Positions 29,231-39,701 are shown, counted from the stretch's first letter. The stretch: DNA of 64,000 nucleotides from Phytoactinopolyspora limicola (GCF_011320225.1 NZ_JAAOEN010000008.1:1-64000); one strand, 5' to 3'. Numbers and translations are program-made. The notes: a model not told the origin generated them from the sequence alone.

Positions 29231-30061
29231 TCAGGTCTGGTGCGTGGAGGTGAACTCGGCGAAGCCGACTGGTGGCCGGCCCAGCACGTCGGCCACGTCG
29301 GCGGTGCACGGTGCGGCATGGCCGGCGGCGATGGCCGCGAACAGCCCGCACAGCGTGTCGACGTACTCGTGGTCCCAGCCGAGCGCGAGTGTCCGGGCCC
29401 GGAACTCGGGTTCGGCCACCGGCTGGTAATCGAGGATCGGCAACCCCGCCTTCGCGGCCAGCCGTGCCAGCTCGGTGAACGACAGGCTCTCCGGCCCGGT
29501 GAGGGTGTATTCACGCCCGTGGTGGTCGGCCACGAGTGCGGCGGTGATGACGGCGGCGATGTCGCGGGCATCGATGAAGCTCACCGTCGCCGCGCCGGTC
29601 GGCAGCGACAACCGGCCGCCGTGGGCATCGGCCAGATCACGCAGCGGCCCCTCCGTGAGGTTCTGATAGAACCAGTTGGGCCGGACGACGGTCCAGCGCA
29701 TCGAGCTGTTCTGGAGACGCAGTTCGACGGCTCGCTGGTCGACGTCAGCGGGTGCGTACTGCATGCCGAGGGCCGTCATCAGGACGACGCGGCTCACACC
29801 GCGCTGCTCGGCGAGGTCGAGGAAACCGATGACCTGCTGGCCTAGGCCGGACACCGACCGGTGCCCGTCGTCGCCGCCGGGCAGGACGAGAAACACCTGG
29901 TCGACATCGTCCAGGGCGGCGTCCCAGCCGGCCGGATCGGCCCAGTCGAGGGGGACGTCCGTTCGCCTGGTGGCTGGGCGCACCGCGACACCCCGCTGGG
30001 TCAGTCCGTCGAGCACATGGCGGCCGACCTTGCCGCTGGCGCCGGTGACGAGTGTGGTCAT
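29231..30061 (-). CDS. NAD(P)H-binding NmrA/SDR-type oxidoreductase
   Basis: A 276-residue atypical short-chain dehydrogenase. It opens with the Rossmann motif VTGASGKVGRHVLDGLTQRG and has FIDARDIAAVITAALVADHH and a C-terminal substrate region, as in NmrA/QOR2-type NAD(P)H:quinone oxidoreductases. It lacks a clear YxxxK catalytic pair, which fits NmrA-like redox sensors or quinone reductases. Its ATG overlaps the tetR stop by 4 bp on the same strand. It is therefore the second gene of a TetR-controlled operon and probably the enzyme whose substrate or quinone is sensed. It converges on the lipoprotein gene. Confidence 0.9.
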   Translation of the reverse strand: MTTLVTGASGKVGRHVLDGLTQRGVAVRPATRRTDVPLDWADPAGWDAALDDVDQVFLVLPGGDDGHRSVSGLGQQVIGFLDLAEQRGVSRVVLMTALGMQYAPADVDQRAVELRLQNSSMRWTVVRPNWFYQNLTEGPLRDLADAHGGRLSLPTGAATVSFIDARDIAAVITAALVADHHGREYTLTGPESLSFTELARLAAKAGLPILDYQPVAEPEFRARTLALGWDHEYVDTLCGLFAAIAAGHAAPCTADVADVLGRPPVGFAEFTSTHQT

Positions 30062-30660
30062 GACCGGACCTCCAGGGTCGTGGCGAGTTGATCGAGCAGG
30101 ACGTCGCGGAACGGGTCGGTGTCCGGCCGGGGTTGGCCAAGCACTCGCGGGAAGAGCAGCCCGTCCAACGCCGCGACGAGGACGTCGACGACGGCGGCGG
30201 GATCATGGTGTGGGGTGAACATGCCCGTGTCCCGGCCGTGGGTGATCGCATCCACGAACGGCTGGCGATACCGGGCCTGCAAGGCCACGCTGTGCTGCCG
30301 TAGTTCTTCGTCGTGTGCCGCGGTGGTCCAGAACTCCATCAGCATCCGCCACACGGGGACCGGGGTAGCGATCCCGCGTTCGACGAGTGTCACCAGACGC
30401 TGCCATGGATCAGCGACCTCCTGGCTCATCCGTTCCATGGTGGCCACTTCGTGGTCGGTGGAACGCTGGATCGCCTCGATGAGCATGTCGTCCCGGGAAC
30501 CGAAGTAACCCTGGAGCGTGCTCACCGCGACGCCGCTGGCCTCCGACACGTCGGTGAACCGGGTCTGTTGGTAGCCGCGTTGGGCGAGCACAGTGGTCAC
30601 CACATCGAGCACGGCCGCGCGCCGCTCACCGCCAGCACGTCGTCGTCGAACATCTGTCAT
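30058..30660 (-). CDS. TetR-family transcriptional regulator
   Basis: The 200-residue repressor has the N-terminal TetR HTH (VTTVLAQRGYQQTRFTDVSE then ASGVAVSTLQGYFGSRDDML, about residues 21-61) and a C-terminal ligand domain of the TetR_C_6/BetI-like type. Its ATG at 30660 lies 6 bp from an array of inverted and direct repeats (30667-30770) that is the obvious operator. It overlaps the downstream reductase gene by 4 bp. It is likely self-repressing, with the ligand being a substrate of the reductase. Confidence 0.92.
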   Translation of the reverse strand: MTDVRRRRAGGERRAAVLDVVTTVLAQRGYQQTRFTDVSEASGVAVSTLQGYFGSRDDMLIEAIQRSTDHEVATMERMSQEVADPWQRLVTLVERGIATPVPVWRMLMEFWTTAAHDEELRQHSVALQARYRQPFVDAITHGRDTGMFTPHHDPAAVVDVLVAALDGLLFPRVLGQPRPDTDPFRDVLLDQLATTLEVRS

Positions 30661-30666
30661 ACCGGC

Positions 30667-30770
30667 ACCGTATCACTGGACCGTATGACGATACGGTCCA
30701 GTGATACGGTCCGTCGGTACGGTCCAGTGATACGGTCCGTCGGTACGGCCAAATGATACGGTGCCCGCTG
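30667..30770. promoter_or_regulatory. Operator array upstream of tetR: 20-bp inverted repeat plus 26-bp direct repeats
   Basis: A perfect 20-bp inverted repeat, ACCGTATCACTGGACCGTAT and its mirror (30667-30686, 30691-30710), has a 4-bp spacer. The right half is also the start of a 26-bp direct repeat at 30693-30718 and 30719-30744, with a degenerate third copy at 30745-30770. The shared module is ACGGTCCAGTGATACGGT. It sits directly before tetR, so it is best read as a multi-site TetR operator. Confidence 0.8.
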
Positions 30771-30776
30771 GTGAAC

Positions 30777-33700
30777 TCAGTCCGCTTGATGACCTTTCGG
30801 ACGGCGAGCCCGGGCCCCGCGGTTAGATGGGTCGAACGCCTTCTCCGTGACGTGGCTGATCGCGTTCTCGATCCCCCCGACCCGGTCGGCGAGCAGGCCG
30901 ATGGCACCGACGGCGCGGCTCATCGGATCGTCCTCGTCGCCGCCGAGCGCCTGCGCCCGGAGGAATCCCGCCTTGACCTCGGCCCACCGTTCGGACTGCT
31001 CGGGTGTGAGCCGCCCCCGCAGTTCGGCCAGCTTCAGCAGGTTGGCCTCCGCGCCGGAGGTGAGGGTCTGCGCCTCACCAACATAGTGGTCGTCGATCAT
31101 CGATTCGAGTTCGTCCTCGTTCATGACCGGCACCACCCGGGCCGCCATCGCGTTCATGTTCCGGTAGGAGCCCTGTAGCTGGAACGGTGGCTCGGTCCGG
31201 GATGCGTCGGCCTGCGCGGCCGAGGCGATGTAGGCCTGGTTGTTGGTCAGCACAACCTCCTGCACCCGTTGCATCTTCCGCAGCACCGCCAAGATTTGAT
31301 CCAGCTCCACCGGTGAATACGGGTGGGTCAACTGGTCCGGCTGGGCGGTCTCGTCACCACGGGCGAGCCGGACGAGAACGTCGACGTCGGCCTGTTCCCG
31401 GCCGGCCAGCGGCGCCAGCACCGGATTGGCGGTCAGGGAGTTCTCGACGTAGCTCAAGGCGAACAGGTCGTCGCGGCCGGACAAAACGTCACCGAGGTTC
31501 CACACGTCGGCCCGGTTGGCCAGCATGTCGGGCACCCGGAACCGCTTGCCCTCCTCCGTATAGGGGTTACCGGCCATACATACGGCGAAACGTTTGCCCC
31601 GGAGGTCGTAGGTGCGGGTCCGGCCGTTCCAGACACCTTCCATCCGCCGCTGCGCGTCACACATCGAGATGAACTTCTGCAGCAGCTCCGGATTGGTGTG
31701 CTGAATATCGTCGAGGTACAGCAACACGTTGTTGCCCATCTCGAGCGCAAGGTTGATCTTGTCGACCTCTTGCCGGGCAGTGGCGTTGGGTGCCTCGGCG
31801 GGATCCACCGACGTCACGGCATGTCCCAACGACGGGCCGTTGACCTTCACGAACACCAGCCCGAGCCGGCTGGCGACGTACTCCATCAGGGTCGTCTTGC
31901 CGTACCCGGGAGGGGAGATGAGCATCAGCAGGCCGCTCTGGTCGGTACGGCGCGACTCACCCGTGGTCCCCATCTGTTTGGCGAGGTTGTCGCCGATCAG
32001 CGGGAGATAGACCTCGTCCAGCAGCCGGTTGCGCACGAAACCGCTCATCACCTGCGGTTTGTACTCTTCCAAGCGCAGCACGTGCCGCTGCTGCTCGATC
32101 AGGGCGGTGCGCTGGCGCTGGAAGGAGCGGTAGGCCGGGATCCGCTCGGTACGGAACCGCCGAGCGCGAGCCAGCAGTTCGTCCAGCCGGAACGTCAACG
32201 TCCGGTTGTTGATCCGCGGATGGGTACCGAGCAAGCCACTGACGCTGGCCGACAGCGACGCCGCGGATTCGTGCCGGGTCGCCGCGCTGCCCGTCAGCTC
32301 CACCGCGACCGCCTCCGGCAGATCCACCGCGGAGACGTCGCCGTCGCTGGCGGCCAGGTAAGAACTCAGCCAGGCGTACACGAGCTGATGCCGGGCGGCG
32401 AGGTCCGAGCCGAGCGCGCGCAGGTCGTCCTCGAACGCCTGGCGTGAACCGGCGCCGGAACGTCGGCTCAGCGCCCGCCGGAACCCGTCGAGCAGCTTCT
32501 TCGCACCGGCGCTGGTCACGAAGCCCGACGACGGGTCGGCCAACTCCTCGAACAGATACTCACCGGCCAGGCCCCGGTCGGCGTCGTCAACCTCGCCCAG
32601 GCCGGCGGCGGTGAAGAACTCCGTCACCGCGCCGTCCAGCTCCGCGGACAGCGACTCCACGGCCTCGGACCGGTGGAACCGGAACGTCGCCCGGGCTTTG
32701 TGCAGCGAAACGGCCCGAGTGGTCCAGCTGGCCCTGGCCTCGTCGGTGGTGCCGAAGGTCCAGAACAGCTGGGCGGCGGCTCGGGCGGCCGGCGGATAAC
32801 GCAACAGGCCCGCGGCCGCGTGTAGGCGAAGCAACGCCTCCAGGATGGCGGCCGCGTCGTGGTCGTGTACGCCGCGTTCGTAGCCTTCGTCGTACCGGCT
32901 CTCCGCAGCCTGCCGGACCGTGGCCAGCAGGCCATCCTCCCCAACGGCAGCCTCGTGCAGCTTGTCCAGCGTCAGCCCGGAACCGTCGGACTCGTCCTCC
33001 GCCGCGGCCAGGATAGCCGCGGCCAGATGCTCGGCCCGGTACACCTCGGGTGACTCGGACACCAGCAGCTGATCCCAGAACGGCTTGGTCTTGTCGAACT
33101 CCGGGTCGTCCACCGGCGCGTGGAAGTCGGTCCCGGTGACGGAGAACGTCATCCCGCCGTCATGCGGCACCAGCGTCAGATCGATCGGCTGGGTGTTGAC
33201 CGCGAACCGGTGTGGGCCGAAGCGGATGGTCTCGCCGCCGTCGTCGTACAGATCGAGCCGGTCCCGCAGCGACCGGGCGGCCTCTTGCTGGGCCGCCTTG
33301 ATCCGGCCGGCCAGCTCCTCGGCGCGCACCTGATCGCCCAGCTCACGCAGCTCGGCGCCCACCTTACGCAGCCGCGCCACCATGGCGTCGGAGGCGAAGT
33401 ACGTGTTGACCTCGTCCACCGAACCCAGCGACGCCACCCGGCGGCGCACGTTGGTGAGGATCCGTTCGGCGGAGTCGGTCAGCCGGTCCGCCCGCCGGGT
33501 GCGCTCGTCTACCAGCGCCTGCTTACGCGACGAGAACGCCTCGTAGATGTCGTCGCGTTTGGTCTCCAGCTCGGCGAGGAAGTCGTCGAACTCGGTGAAC
33601 CGTGCCTCCAGGTTCTCCACCTGGAGCAGCAGCCGGCCCAGTTGGTCGTCACAGGCCTCCGGCGTGTTCGCCACCGCCAGTGCACCCGTGATGGCCTGGC

Positions 33701-35885
33701 CGAGCAGCGCGAACTCGGCGGCGAACTCCGCCCGGCCCTCGGTGGCCAGCAGGTCGCGCCGCCGGCCCTGAAGGGTGGCCCGGGCCCGGTTCAACGCGCC
33801 GAGCACCTCACCGATCCGTTCCAGGATCGCGGTGCGTACGGTGGCGTCGGCGATGTCCAACGAGCCGATCACCTCGGTCACCGTCTCCAACGCCTGTGAC
33901 TGCTCGTCGAGCTTCGTGGCCACTTCGGTCGCGTCGGCGACCGACGGGATCGACTCGGCCTGCTCGACAAGCTGGTCGACCTCGGAGTGGTAGCCGGCGA
34001 AGGCATCCTCACCCTGCAGGAACTCAACTGCGCGTTGAGCGGCCGAGCCCAGCTCCTCGTCGAGATCGGCATCGAGCCGGTCGATGCGGCCGGTGTCGAC
34101 GTAGCGCATGTCGCGCAACGTGACCAGGTGGCCCCTGGCCTGGCGTAGTTGGGCCAGTTGAGCCACCCACGCCGCCGCCGCTCGCGGCGCCTCACCCCGC
34201 ACCCGGCGCACCAGCGACGCGATGTCGGCGGCAGCCTCGTCGACGGCGGTGCGAGCTTGGGTGGTCAGCGCCTGGACGTTCTCGAACTCGTCGAGTACCT
34301 GCTCGGCGGTGGCCCGGATGTCGGCCACCGGGGTGCGTAGGTCGGATAGCTCCTGTTCACCCAACCAGTGGTAGCTGTCGAAAGCCCGCGTACAAGCCGA
34401 GATGATGGCCTCGAACACGGCCGCCGACGGTGCCATCTCGCCGATCATCCGGGTGATCGACAGGCAGTCCGAGATGCCGCGGACCAGTTCGGCGTTGCCG
34501 ACCCGCTCCAGCGGGCCGGTACCCACCGGCTGTGCCGCCGCGTACGTGTCCGATTGGAACGGGGTCTGCCACACCTGGAGGGGGTGGACCCGGGTCGGCT
34601 CCTCCGACGTCGCCCGCAAGATCACCAGGGTGCCGTCGTCGAACAACGAGTACCCGTGGCAAGGGATCGGGTTGGCGACCTCCTTGCGGATCACGTTGTA
34701 CGGCAGCAGCAGCGACCGGCCCTCTTCGCGGGCGTGGAAGACGTAGAGCACATCTTCGCCGTTGGGGGAGCGGATGGTCCGTTTGAACTCGAGGTCGGTG
34801 ACGTCGGTGTCGAACGTGCGGCTCTCACCCGTACTCAGGTAATAGCCGTCCGGGAAGATGATGCCGTGATCCTCGGGAAGCTGCTGGCAGGCCTGCCCGA
34901 TGCCGTCGAGCCGAGTGACACTTCTGGTCCTGGTGTTGAAGACGAGGTGCCGCCAGACGGTCTCGTTGTACGGCCTGATGCGCAGCAGCACCAACGGACC
35001 CAGCCGGGCGTAGAACACGTCGGCGTCGGCCAGACTCTGCAGCGGGTCCTCGACCTGCTCGGAGTAGATACCCTCGCCGCTCTCGGTGTTGTCCTCCACC
35101 TTGATGGTGAGATGGCCGCCGGTGGTCTCCACGAAGACGACGTCCTCGATGGAGATGTGTGGATAACGGCCGGTGACGTGGTTGTCGCGGGTGGTTTCGA
35201 TCCACTCGAAGTCGTGTGAACGGGGATAGACGTGGTCCCGCTCGCCGCGGTTGTCGAGGTAACGGATGTCGCCACCACGATCGACCTGCCAGCGCAGCAC
35301 CCGCAGGTCGTCGATGCTCGGACCGGTCTGGAAAACCGCGAGCAGTTTGTCGTCGGTGCGTCGCAGCTGGAGCAGCCGGGTCTCGCGGAAATACCGGTAC
35401 ATGTCGGCGAAGTCCCGGTGGAACTTCTGCCCGTCGAGCAGACCGGGCAGATCACCCGGCTCCGCGTCGTCGAACCGGAACGATCCCGGCTCTGCGTCGT
35501 CGTCGGCCGACCGGGCGAACCGATGCAGCGAGAAGACGTCGTCGACACTCGTCTCCGGCTTCATCCCGATGAAGACGTTGTAGCCGAACAGCATCAACCC
35601 GCCGTCGCCCTCGGCTCCCGAGCCGAGGGCGCCCAACGAGATGATGTCGCGCGGCACACAGTTGTTCTCCGTACGGATCCGTTCGGTACCGATCAACGCC
35701 AGCTGCGTGCCGCCGAACACCTCGATCCGGCGGGTGTTGAGTGCCTCGGCGCGCGACGCGAGCTGGGTGGCCTGGTCGCGCAGCCGAGTCCGGAGCACCT
35801 CGTAGGTGCCGACGTCCAGCCCGGCCTGTTCCTGATCCGCGGGGGCCGGGGTGCCCTCAGCGGTGTCGGTCGCGGTCTCGGACAC
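30777..35885 (-). CDS. Giant AAA+ ATPase of the DNA-repair-ATPase / DUF3686 type, flotillin-associated
   Basis: At 1702 residues this is the largest protein in the window. It resembles proteins annotated as DNA repair ATPase, with a DUF3686-like N-terminal region (about 1-470, beta-rich), a long helical and coiled-coil middle (about 490-900), further helical sequence and a C-terminal AAA+ module. Walker A is ISPPGYGKTTLMEYVASRLG (about 1321-1340), Walker B NVLLYLDDIQH (about 1388) and a sensor segment CMAGNPYTEE (about 1440). The pattern suggests a MoxR/dynein-like helix-2-insert clade. Its start is 6 bp after the flotillin stop, implying tight coupling with the membrane scaffold. The role in DNA repair is only a family label. 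Confidence 0.85.
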   Translation of the reverse strand: MSETATDTAEGTPAPADQEQAGLDVGTYEVLRTRLRDQATQLASRAEALNTRRIEVFGGTQLALIGTERIRTENNCVPRDIISLGALGSGAEGDGGLMLFGYNVFIGMKPETSVDDVFSLHRFARSADDDAEPGSFRFDDAEPGDLPGLLDGQKFHRDFADMYRYFRETRLLQLRRTDDKLLAVFQTGPSIDDLRVLRWQVDRGGDIRYLDNRGERDHVYPRSHDFEWIETTRDNHVTGRYPHISIEDVVFVETTGGHLTIKVEDNTESGEGIYSEQVEDPLQSLADADVFYARLGPLVLLRIRPYNETVWRHLVFNTRTRSVTRLDGIGQACQQLPEDHGIIFPDGYYLSTGESRTFDTDVTDLEFKRTIRSPNGEDVLYVFHAREEGRSLLLPYNVIRKEVANPIPCHGYSLFDDGTLVILRATSEEPTRVHPLQVWQTPFQSDTYAAAQPVGTGPLERVGNAELVRGISDCLSITRMIGEMAPSAAVFEAIISACTRAFDSYHWLGEQELSDLRTPVADIRATAEQVLDEFENVQALTTQARTAVDEAAADIASLVRRVRGEAPRAAAAWVAQLAQLRQARGHLVTLRDMRYVDTGRIDRLDADLDEELGSAAQRAVEFLQGEDAFAGYHSEVDQLVEQAESIPSVADATEVATKLDEQSQALETVTEVIGSLDIADATVRTAILERIGEVLGALNRARATLQGRRRDLLATEGRAEFAAEFALLGQAITGALAVANTPEACDDQLGRLLLQVENLEARFTEFDDFLAELETKRDDIYEAFSSRKQALVDERTRRADRLTDSAERILTNVRRRVASLGSVDEVNTYFASDAMVARLRKVGAELRELGDQVRAEELAGRIKAAQQEAARSLRDRLDLYDDGGETIRFGPHRFAVNTQPIDLTLVPHDGGMTFSVTGTDFHAPVDDPEFDKTKPFWDQLLVSESPEVYRAEHLAAAILAAAEDESDGSGLTLDKLHEAAVGEDGLLATVRQAAESRYDEGYERGVHDHDAAAILEALLRLHAAAGLLRYPPAARAAAQLFWTFGTTDEARASWTTRAVSLHKARATFRFHRSEAVESLSAELDGAVTEFFTAAGLGEVDDADRGLAGEYLFEELADPSSGFVTSAGAKKLLDGFRRALSRRSGAGSRQAFEDDLRALGSDLAARHQLVYAWLSSYLAASDGDVSAVDLPEAVAVELTGSAATRHESAASLSASVSGLLGTHPRINNRTLTFRLDELLARARRFRTERIPAYRSFQRQRTALIEQQRHVLRLEEYKPQVMSGFVRNRLLDEVYLPLIGDNLAKQMGTTGESRRTDQSGLLMLISPPGYGKTTLMEYVASRLGLVFVKVNGPSLGHAVTSVDPAEAPNATARQEVDKINLALEMGNNVLLYLDDIQHTNPELLQKFISMCDAQRRMEGVWNGRTRTYDLRGKRFAVCMAGNPYTEEGKRFRVPDMLANRADVWNLGDVLSGRDDLFALSYVENSLTANPVLAPLAGREQADVDVLVRLARGDETAQPDQLTHPYSPVELDQILAVLRKMQRVQEVVLTNNQAYIASAAQADASRTEPPFQLQGSYRNMNAMAARVVPVMNEDELESMIDDHYVGEAQTLTSGAEANLLKLAELRGRLTPEQSERWAEVKAGFLRAQALGGDEDDPMSRAVGAIGLLADRVGGIENAISHVTEKAFDPSNRGARARRPKGHQAD

Positions 35886-35891
35886 GTCGGA

Positions 35892-37901
35892 TTACTGCTT
35901 CGAACCGGTCAGGGCGGCCACCGGCTGATCGGCGAAGCCCAAGGTGCGGGCGGTCTCGAGCAGTTGCTCTAGCTTGGAGCGGTTCGGCCCGCCCTTGTTG
36001 ATCAACTGCATCAGCAACGCCGACACCGTGAGGTTCTTCAGATCCTCGGTGTCGACGCTACCCAGCAGCGACATGATGTCCTCGACGACGTTGGAGGACC
36101 CATTCAGCCAGGGCTCGGCGATGGTGCTCGCGACATCCGAGTGGTTAACGAAGCTGTCGACCCCCTTGCCCAGCGAGATCGAGTTGACGATGCGGTCGAA
36201 GAAGACGCTCTCGCCGCCGACGATGTTGATGTCGGCCTGCTCCAGCCCGGTGGCCAACACCTTGGCCTGGGCCTCGGCGACGTCGCGCTGGACGTTGAGC
36301 CCGGCCAGGCGGACGTCCTTCTCCATCTCCAGGCGCAGCCGGAACTCTTCGTGCCCGCGGCTGGCCTCGTCGAGTGCGGCCATCGCCGCGGCCTTCTCCT
36401 TCAGACCCTCAGACTCGCCCTTCAGCTTCTCGCGGATCGCTTCGGCTTCGACGAGCGCCTTCTCCCGGGCCGCGGACGCTTCGGCCCGGCCGACCTTCTC
36501 GATGACCTCGGCGTCGCGGTCGCGCACCTGGACCTCGGCGAGGCCGGCTGCGGCAGCTTCGGCCTGAGCCCCTTCGGCCAGCCGGATCTTGGCCTGGGCG
36601 TCGAGCTCCGCGGCCTGCTGACGGGCCTCGGCGAGCGTGAGCTCCTCTTGGGCCTTGTGCTTGGCAGCCTGCTCCGCAGCCTCTGCCGACTTGATGTCTT
36701 TGACCAGGTTCTTCTGGGCCTCGGCCTCGGCAGCGATCACCGTGGCCTGACGCTCCCGCTCGGCCTCCTCGACCGTACGGACCCGCTTGATGTTCTCTTC
36801 CTGCTCGGCGACCGTCTTGTCGACGGCGACCCGCTCGCGGACCACTTCGGCCACCGCGCGCTTCTCGGTCTCGACCTCTTTGGTCTTGGCGATCGTGGCG
36901 AGCTCGGTCTCCCGGTCACGGGCGACGACCTCGAGCATCCGGTCCTTCTCGATCTTCTCCGTCTCGACGGCGACGACACGTTGCCGGTTGAGCTCGGCGA
37001 CGGCGATCTCGCGGGCCTTGTTCTCGCTCTGGACGCCGACCTGCTCGTCGGTGCGGATGTTGGCGCTTTCGGCCTTGAGCCGCTCCTCGGCCTGGACCCG
37101 GGCGGTCTCGGCTTCCTCGCGGGCGCGGAGGGTGTCGACCTCGCGCTGCTGAGTGGCCTCGGCGTCGGCCTGCCGGCGCTCGAGCTCCAGGATGGTCTCG
37201 CGGGCTTCGACGTTCTGCCGGGTGATCTCCTTCTCCCGGCCCCGCTCGAAGTCGTTGGTGCGGACGTGTTCCTGCGCGGTGAGCTCGGTGATCTTGCGGA
37301 TACCCTGCGCATCCAGGATGTTCTGGGTGTCGAGCTGCGACATCGGTGTCTGCTCGAGGAAGTCGATGGCCGCGTCCTCGAGGCTGTAGCCGTTGAGGTC
37401 GGTGCCGATCACCCGGATGATCTGGTCGCGGAACTCGTCGCGTTGGGTGTAGAGATCGACGAAGTCCATGTGCTTGCCGACAGTCTTCAACGCCTCGGAG
37501 AACTTGGCGTTGAACAGTTCCTGCAGCGTCGTCTGATCACTGGCCCGTTCGGTACCGATCGCCTGAGCCACCCGGATGACGTCTTCCACGGTCTTGTTCA
37601 CCCGCACGAAGAACGTGATCTTGATGTCCGCCCGGATGTTGTCCTGACAGATGAGGCCCTCGTGGCCGGTGCGCTCGATGTCGATGGTCTTGACCGAGAT
37701 ATCCATGAACTCGGCCTTGTGGACGATGGGCAGGACAACCGCACCGGTGAAGGTGACGTCGACCCGCTTGACCTTGGAGATGATAAGTGCGCGACCCTGT
37801 TCCACTTTGCGGAACAGCCGCGTCACGACGAAGATCGCCGCGAGCGCGACGATCAGGATGACGGCTAACAACACACCAAGACTGGTGCTCACGGTATCCA
37901 T
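35892..37901 (-). CDS. Flotillin/SPFH-domain membrane scaffold (YqiK-like)
   Basis: The 669-residue protein has an N-terminal membrane anchor (LGVLLAVILIVALAAIFVVT) and an SPFH/band-7 domain at about residues 35-220 (IKITFFVRVNKTVEDVIRVA). A very long E/A/R-rich coiled coil follows at about 225-560, then a C-terminal tail with NIVGGESVFFDRIVNSISLG. This is the YqiK/FloT layout: proteins that organise membrane microdomains in cooperation with NfeD/YqiJ partners. It lies between an OB-fold membrane protein (119 bp upstream) and the giant ATPase (6 bp downstream), all on the minus strand. Confidence 0.93.
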   Translation of the reverse strand: MDTVSTSLGVLLAVILIVALAAIFVVTRLFRKVEQGRALIISKVKRVDVTFTGAVVLPIVHKAEFMDISVKTIDIERTGHEGLICQDNIRADIKITFFVRVNKTVEDVIRVAQAIGTERASDQTTLQELFNAKFSEALKTVGKHMDFVDLYTQRDEFRDQIIRVIGTDLNGYSLEDAAIDFLEQTPMSQLDTQNILDAQGIRKITELTAQEHVRTNDFERGREKEITRQNVEARETILELERRQADAEATQQREVDTLRAREEAETARVQAEERLKAESANIRTDEQVGVQSENKAREIAVAELNRQRVVAVETEKIEKDRMLEVVARDRETELATIAKTKEVETEKRAVAEVVRERVAVDKTVAEQEENIKRVRTVEEAERERQATVIAAEAEAQKNLVKDIKSAEAAEQAAKHKAQEELTLAEARQQAAELDAQAKIRLAEGAQAEAAAAGLAEVQVRDRDAEVIEKVGRAEASAAREKALVEAEAIREKLKGESEGLKEKAAAMAALDEASRGHEEFRLRLEMEKDVRLAGLNVQRDVAEAQAKVLATGLEQADINIVGGESVFFDRIVNSISLGKGVDSFVNHSDVASTIAEPWLNGSSNVVEDIMSLLGSVDTEDLKNLTVSALLMQLINKGGPNRSKLEQLLETARTLGFADQPVAALTGSKQ

Positions 37902-38020
37902 CTATACATCCTTTGTTCCTGCGGCATCGGCCGTCCAGCAGGTGTGGCCGGCGGGCTGATCGATCTTCAGGTGATATTCGCTTGTGGTCGAACGTTTCTG
38001 TTCTGGGTGGGCCTGGCGGC

Positions 38021-38653
38021 TCAGAACGGCCTTCCGCCAGGGTCGAGTTCAGCGGCGAACGGCGAGACCCAGAAGAACTCGCCGTCCGTGTCGTAGTCGA
38101 AGATCAGAGCGGTGCTGCCGGCCGAGAACTCGTCCTGGCCAGTCTGGCGGACCTGAATGATGGCGGTGGAGCCATCGTCGGCGGTAACCTCCGCCTGGCC
38201 GGTGCCGGCGCCGAGGGGGGCGGTCCGGATGACGCAGATCTTGCCGACGAAGTCGCCCCGAGACGATTCTCTGACCCTGGGCAGGGTGCGTCGCACGAAC
38301 ATGATCACGAACGATGTGATGATCCATGCCAGGGTGATGGCCAGCGCCACGGCCACGATGCCGAGCCCGACCATGGCCGGTGTGGGGAGGTCCAACTCGC
38401 CGATCGCCACGGTGCCTACCATTCCGAAGAACCACGCGAACGCGATCAACAAAGACGCCGCGATAGTGACCGGCACGCCATCCAGCTTCGCGGCCGCCAA
38501 CAGATCGCCGGCGGCGCCGCCGTCATCCCCGTCGAACATGTCGACGCCGAGGCCACCCACCAGGACGACCAGCCAATAGACCACGACCACCACCAACATG
38601 AAGCTGAACACGACGGCGGGGAGGGACAGCGCGGTCTCGATGAAGTCAGTCAC
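38021..38653 (-). CDS. YqiJ/NfeD-like membrane protein with C-terminal OB-fold (DUF1449 type)
   Basis: The 210-residue protein has three hydrophobic segments (VVFSFMLVVVVVYWLVVLVG, TIAASLLIAFAWFFGMVG, VALAITLAWIITSFVIMFV). A soluble beta domain from about residue 133 (GDFVGKICVIRTAPLGAGTG) fits the OB-fold of NfeD/YqiJ proteins, and VRQTGQDEFSAGSTALIFDY is typical of that end. NfeD-like proteins are obligate partners of flotillins. It is the first gene of the flotillin-ATPase operon, starting at 38653 and preceded by a 166-bp gap. Confidence 0.88.
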   Translation of the reverse strand: MTDFIETALSLPAVVFSFMLVVVVVYWLVVLVGGLGVDMFDGDDGGAAGDLLAAAKLDGVPVTIAASLLIAFAWFFGMVGTVAIGELDLPTPAMVGLGIVAVALAITLAWIITSFVIMFVRRTLPRVRESSRGDFVGKICVIRTAPLGAGTGQAEVTADDGSTAIIQVRQTGQDEFSAGSTALIFDYDTDGEFFWVSPFAAELDPGGRPF

Positions 38654-38819
38654 CGCGTGAGATCCCCCCTTCCCGTCGACGCACGGGTCACGGGCTGGGA
38701 GTATAGCTGTCCCGGCCGAGGTGGTCTCCCACTGCCCGCGTCCCGGTTCACTATGAACTCACCTGCCGCTATATCGGCGCTATACGCGCTCGGCGTTCCT
38801 TCAGCGGGCACCGTCGCGG

Positions 38820-39689
<870 letters not shown>

Positions 39690-39701
39690 AGCCTGGGAGA
39701 C

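Noticed and set aside
36141-37868. 575-residue plus-strand open frame opposite the flotillin gene
   Set aside because: Its Leu/Gly/Asp-rich low-complexity translation mirrors the E/A/R-rich coiled-coil codons on the other strand, and it has no ribosome site or family motif.
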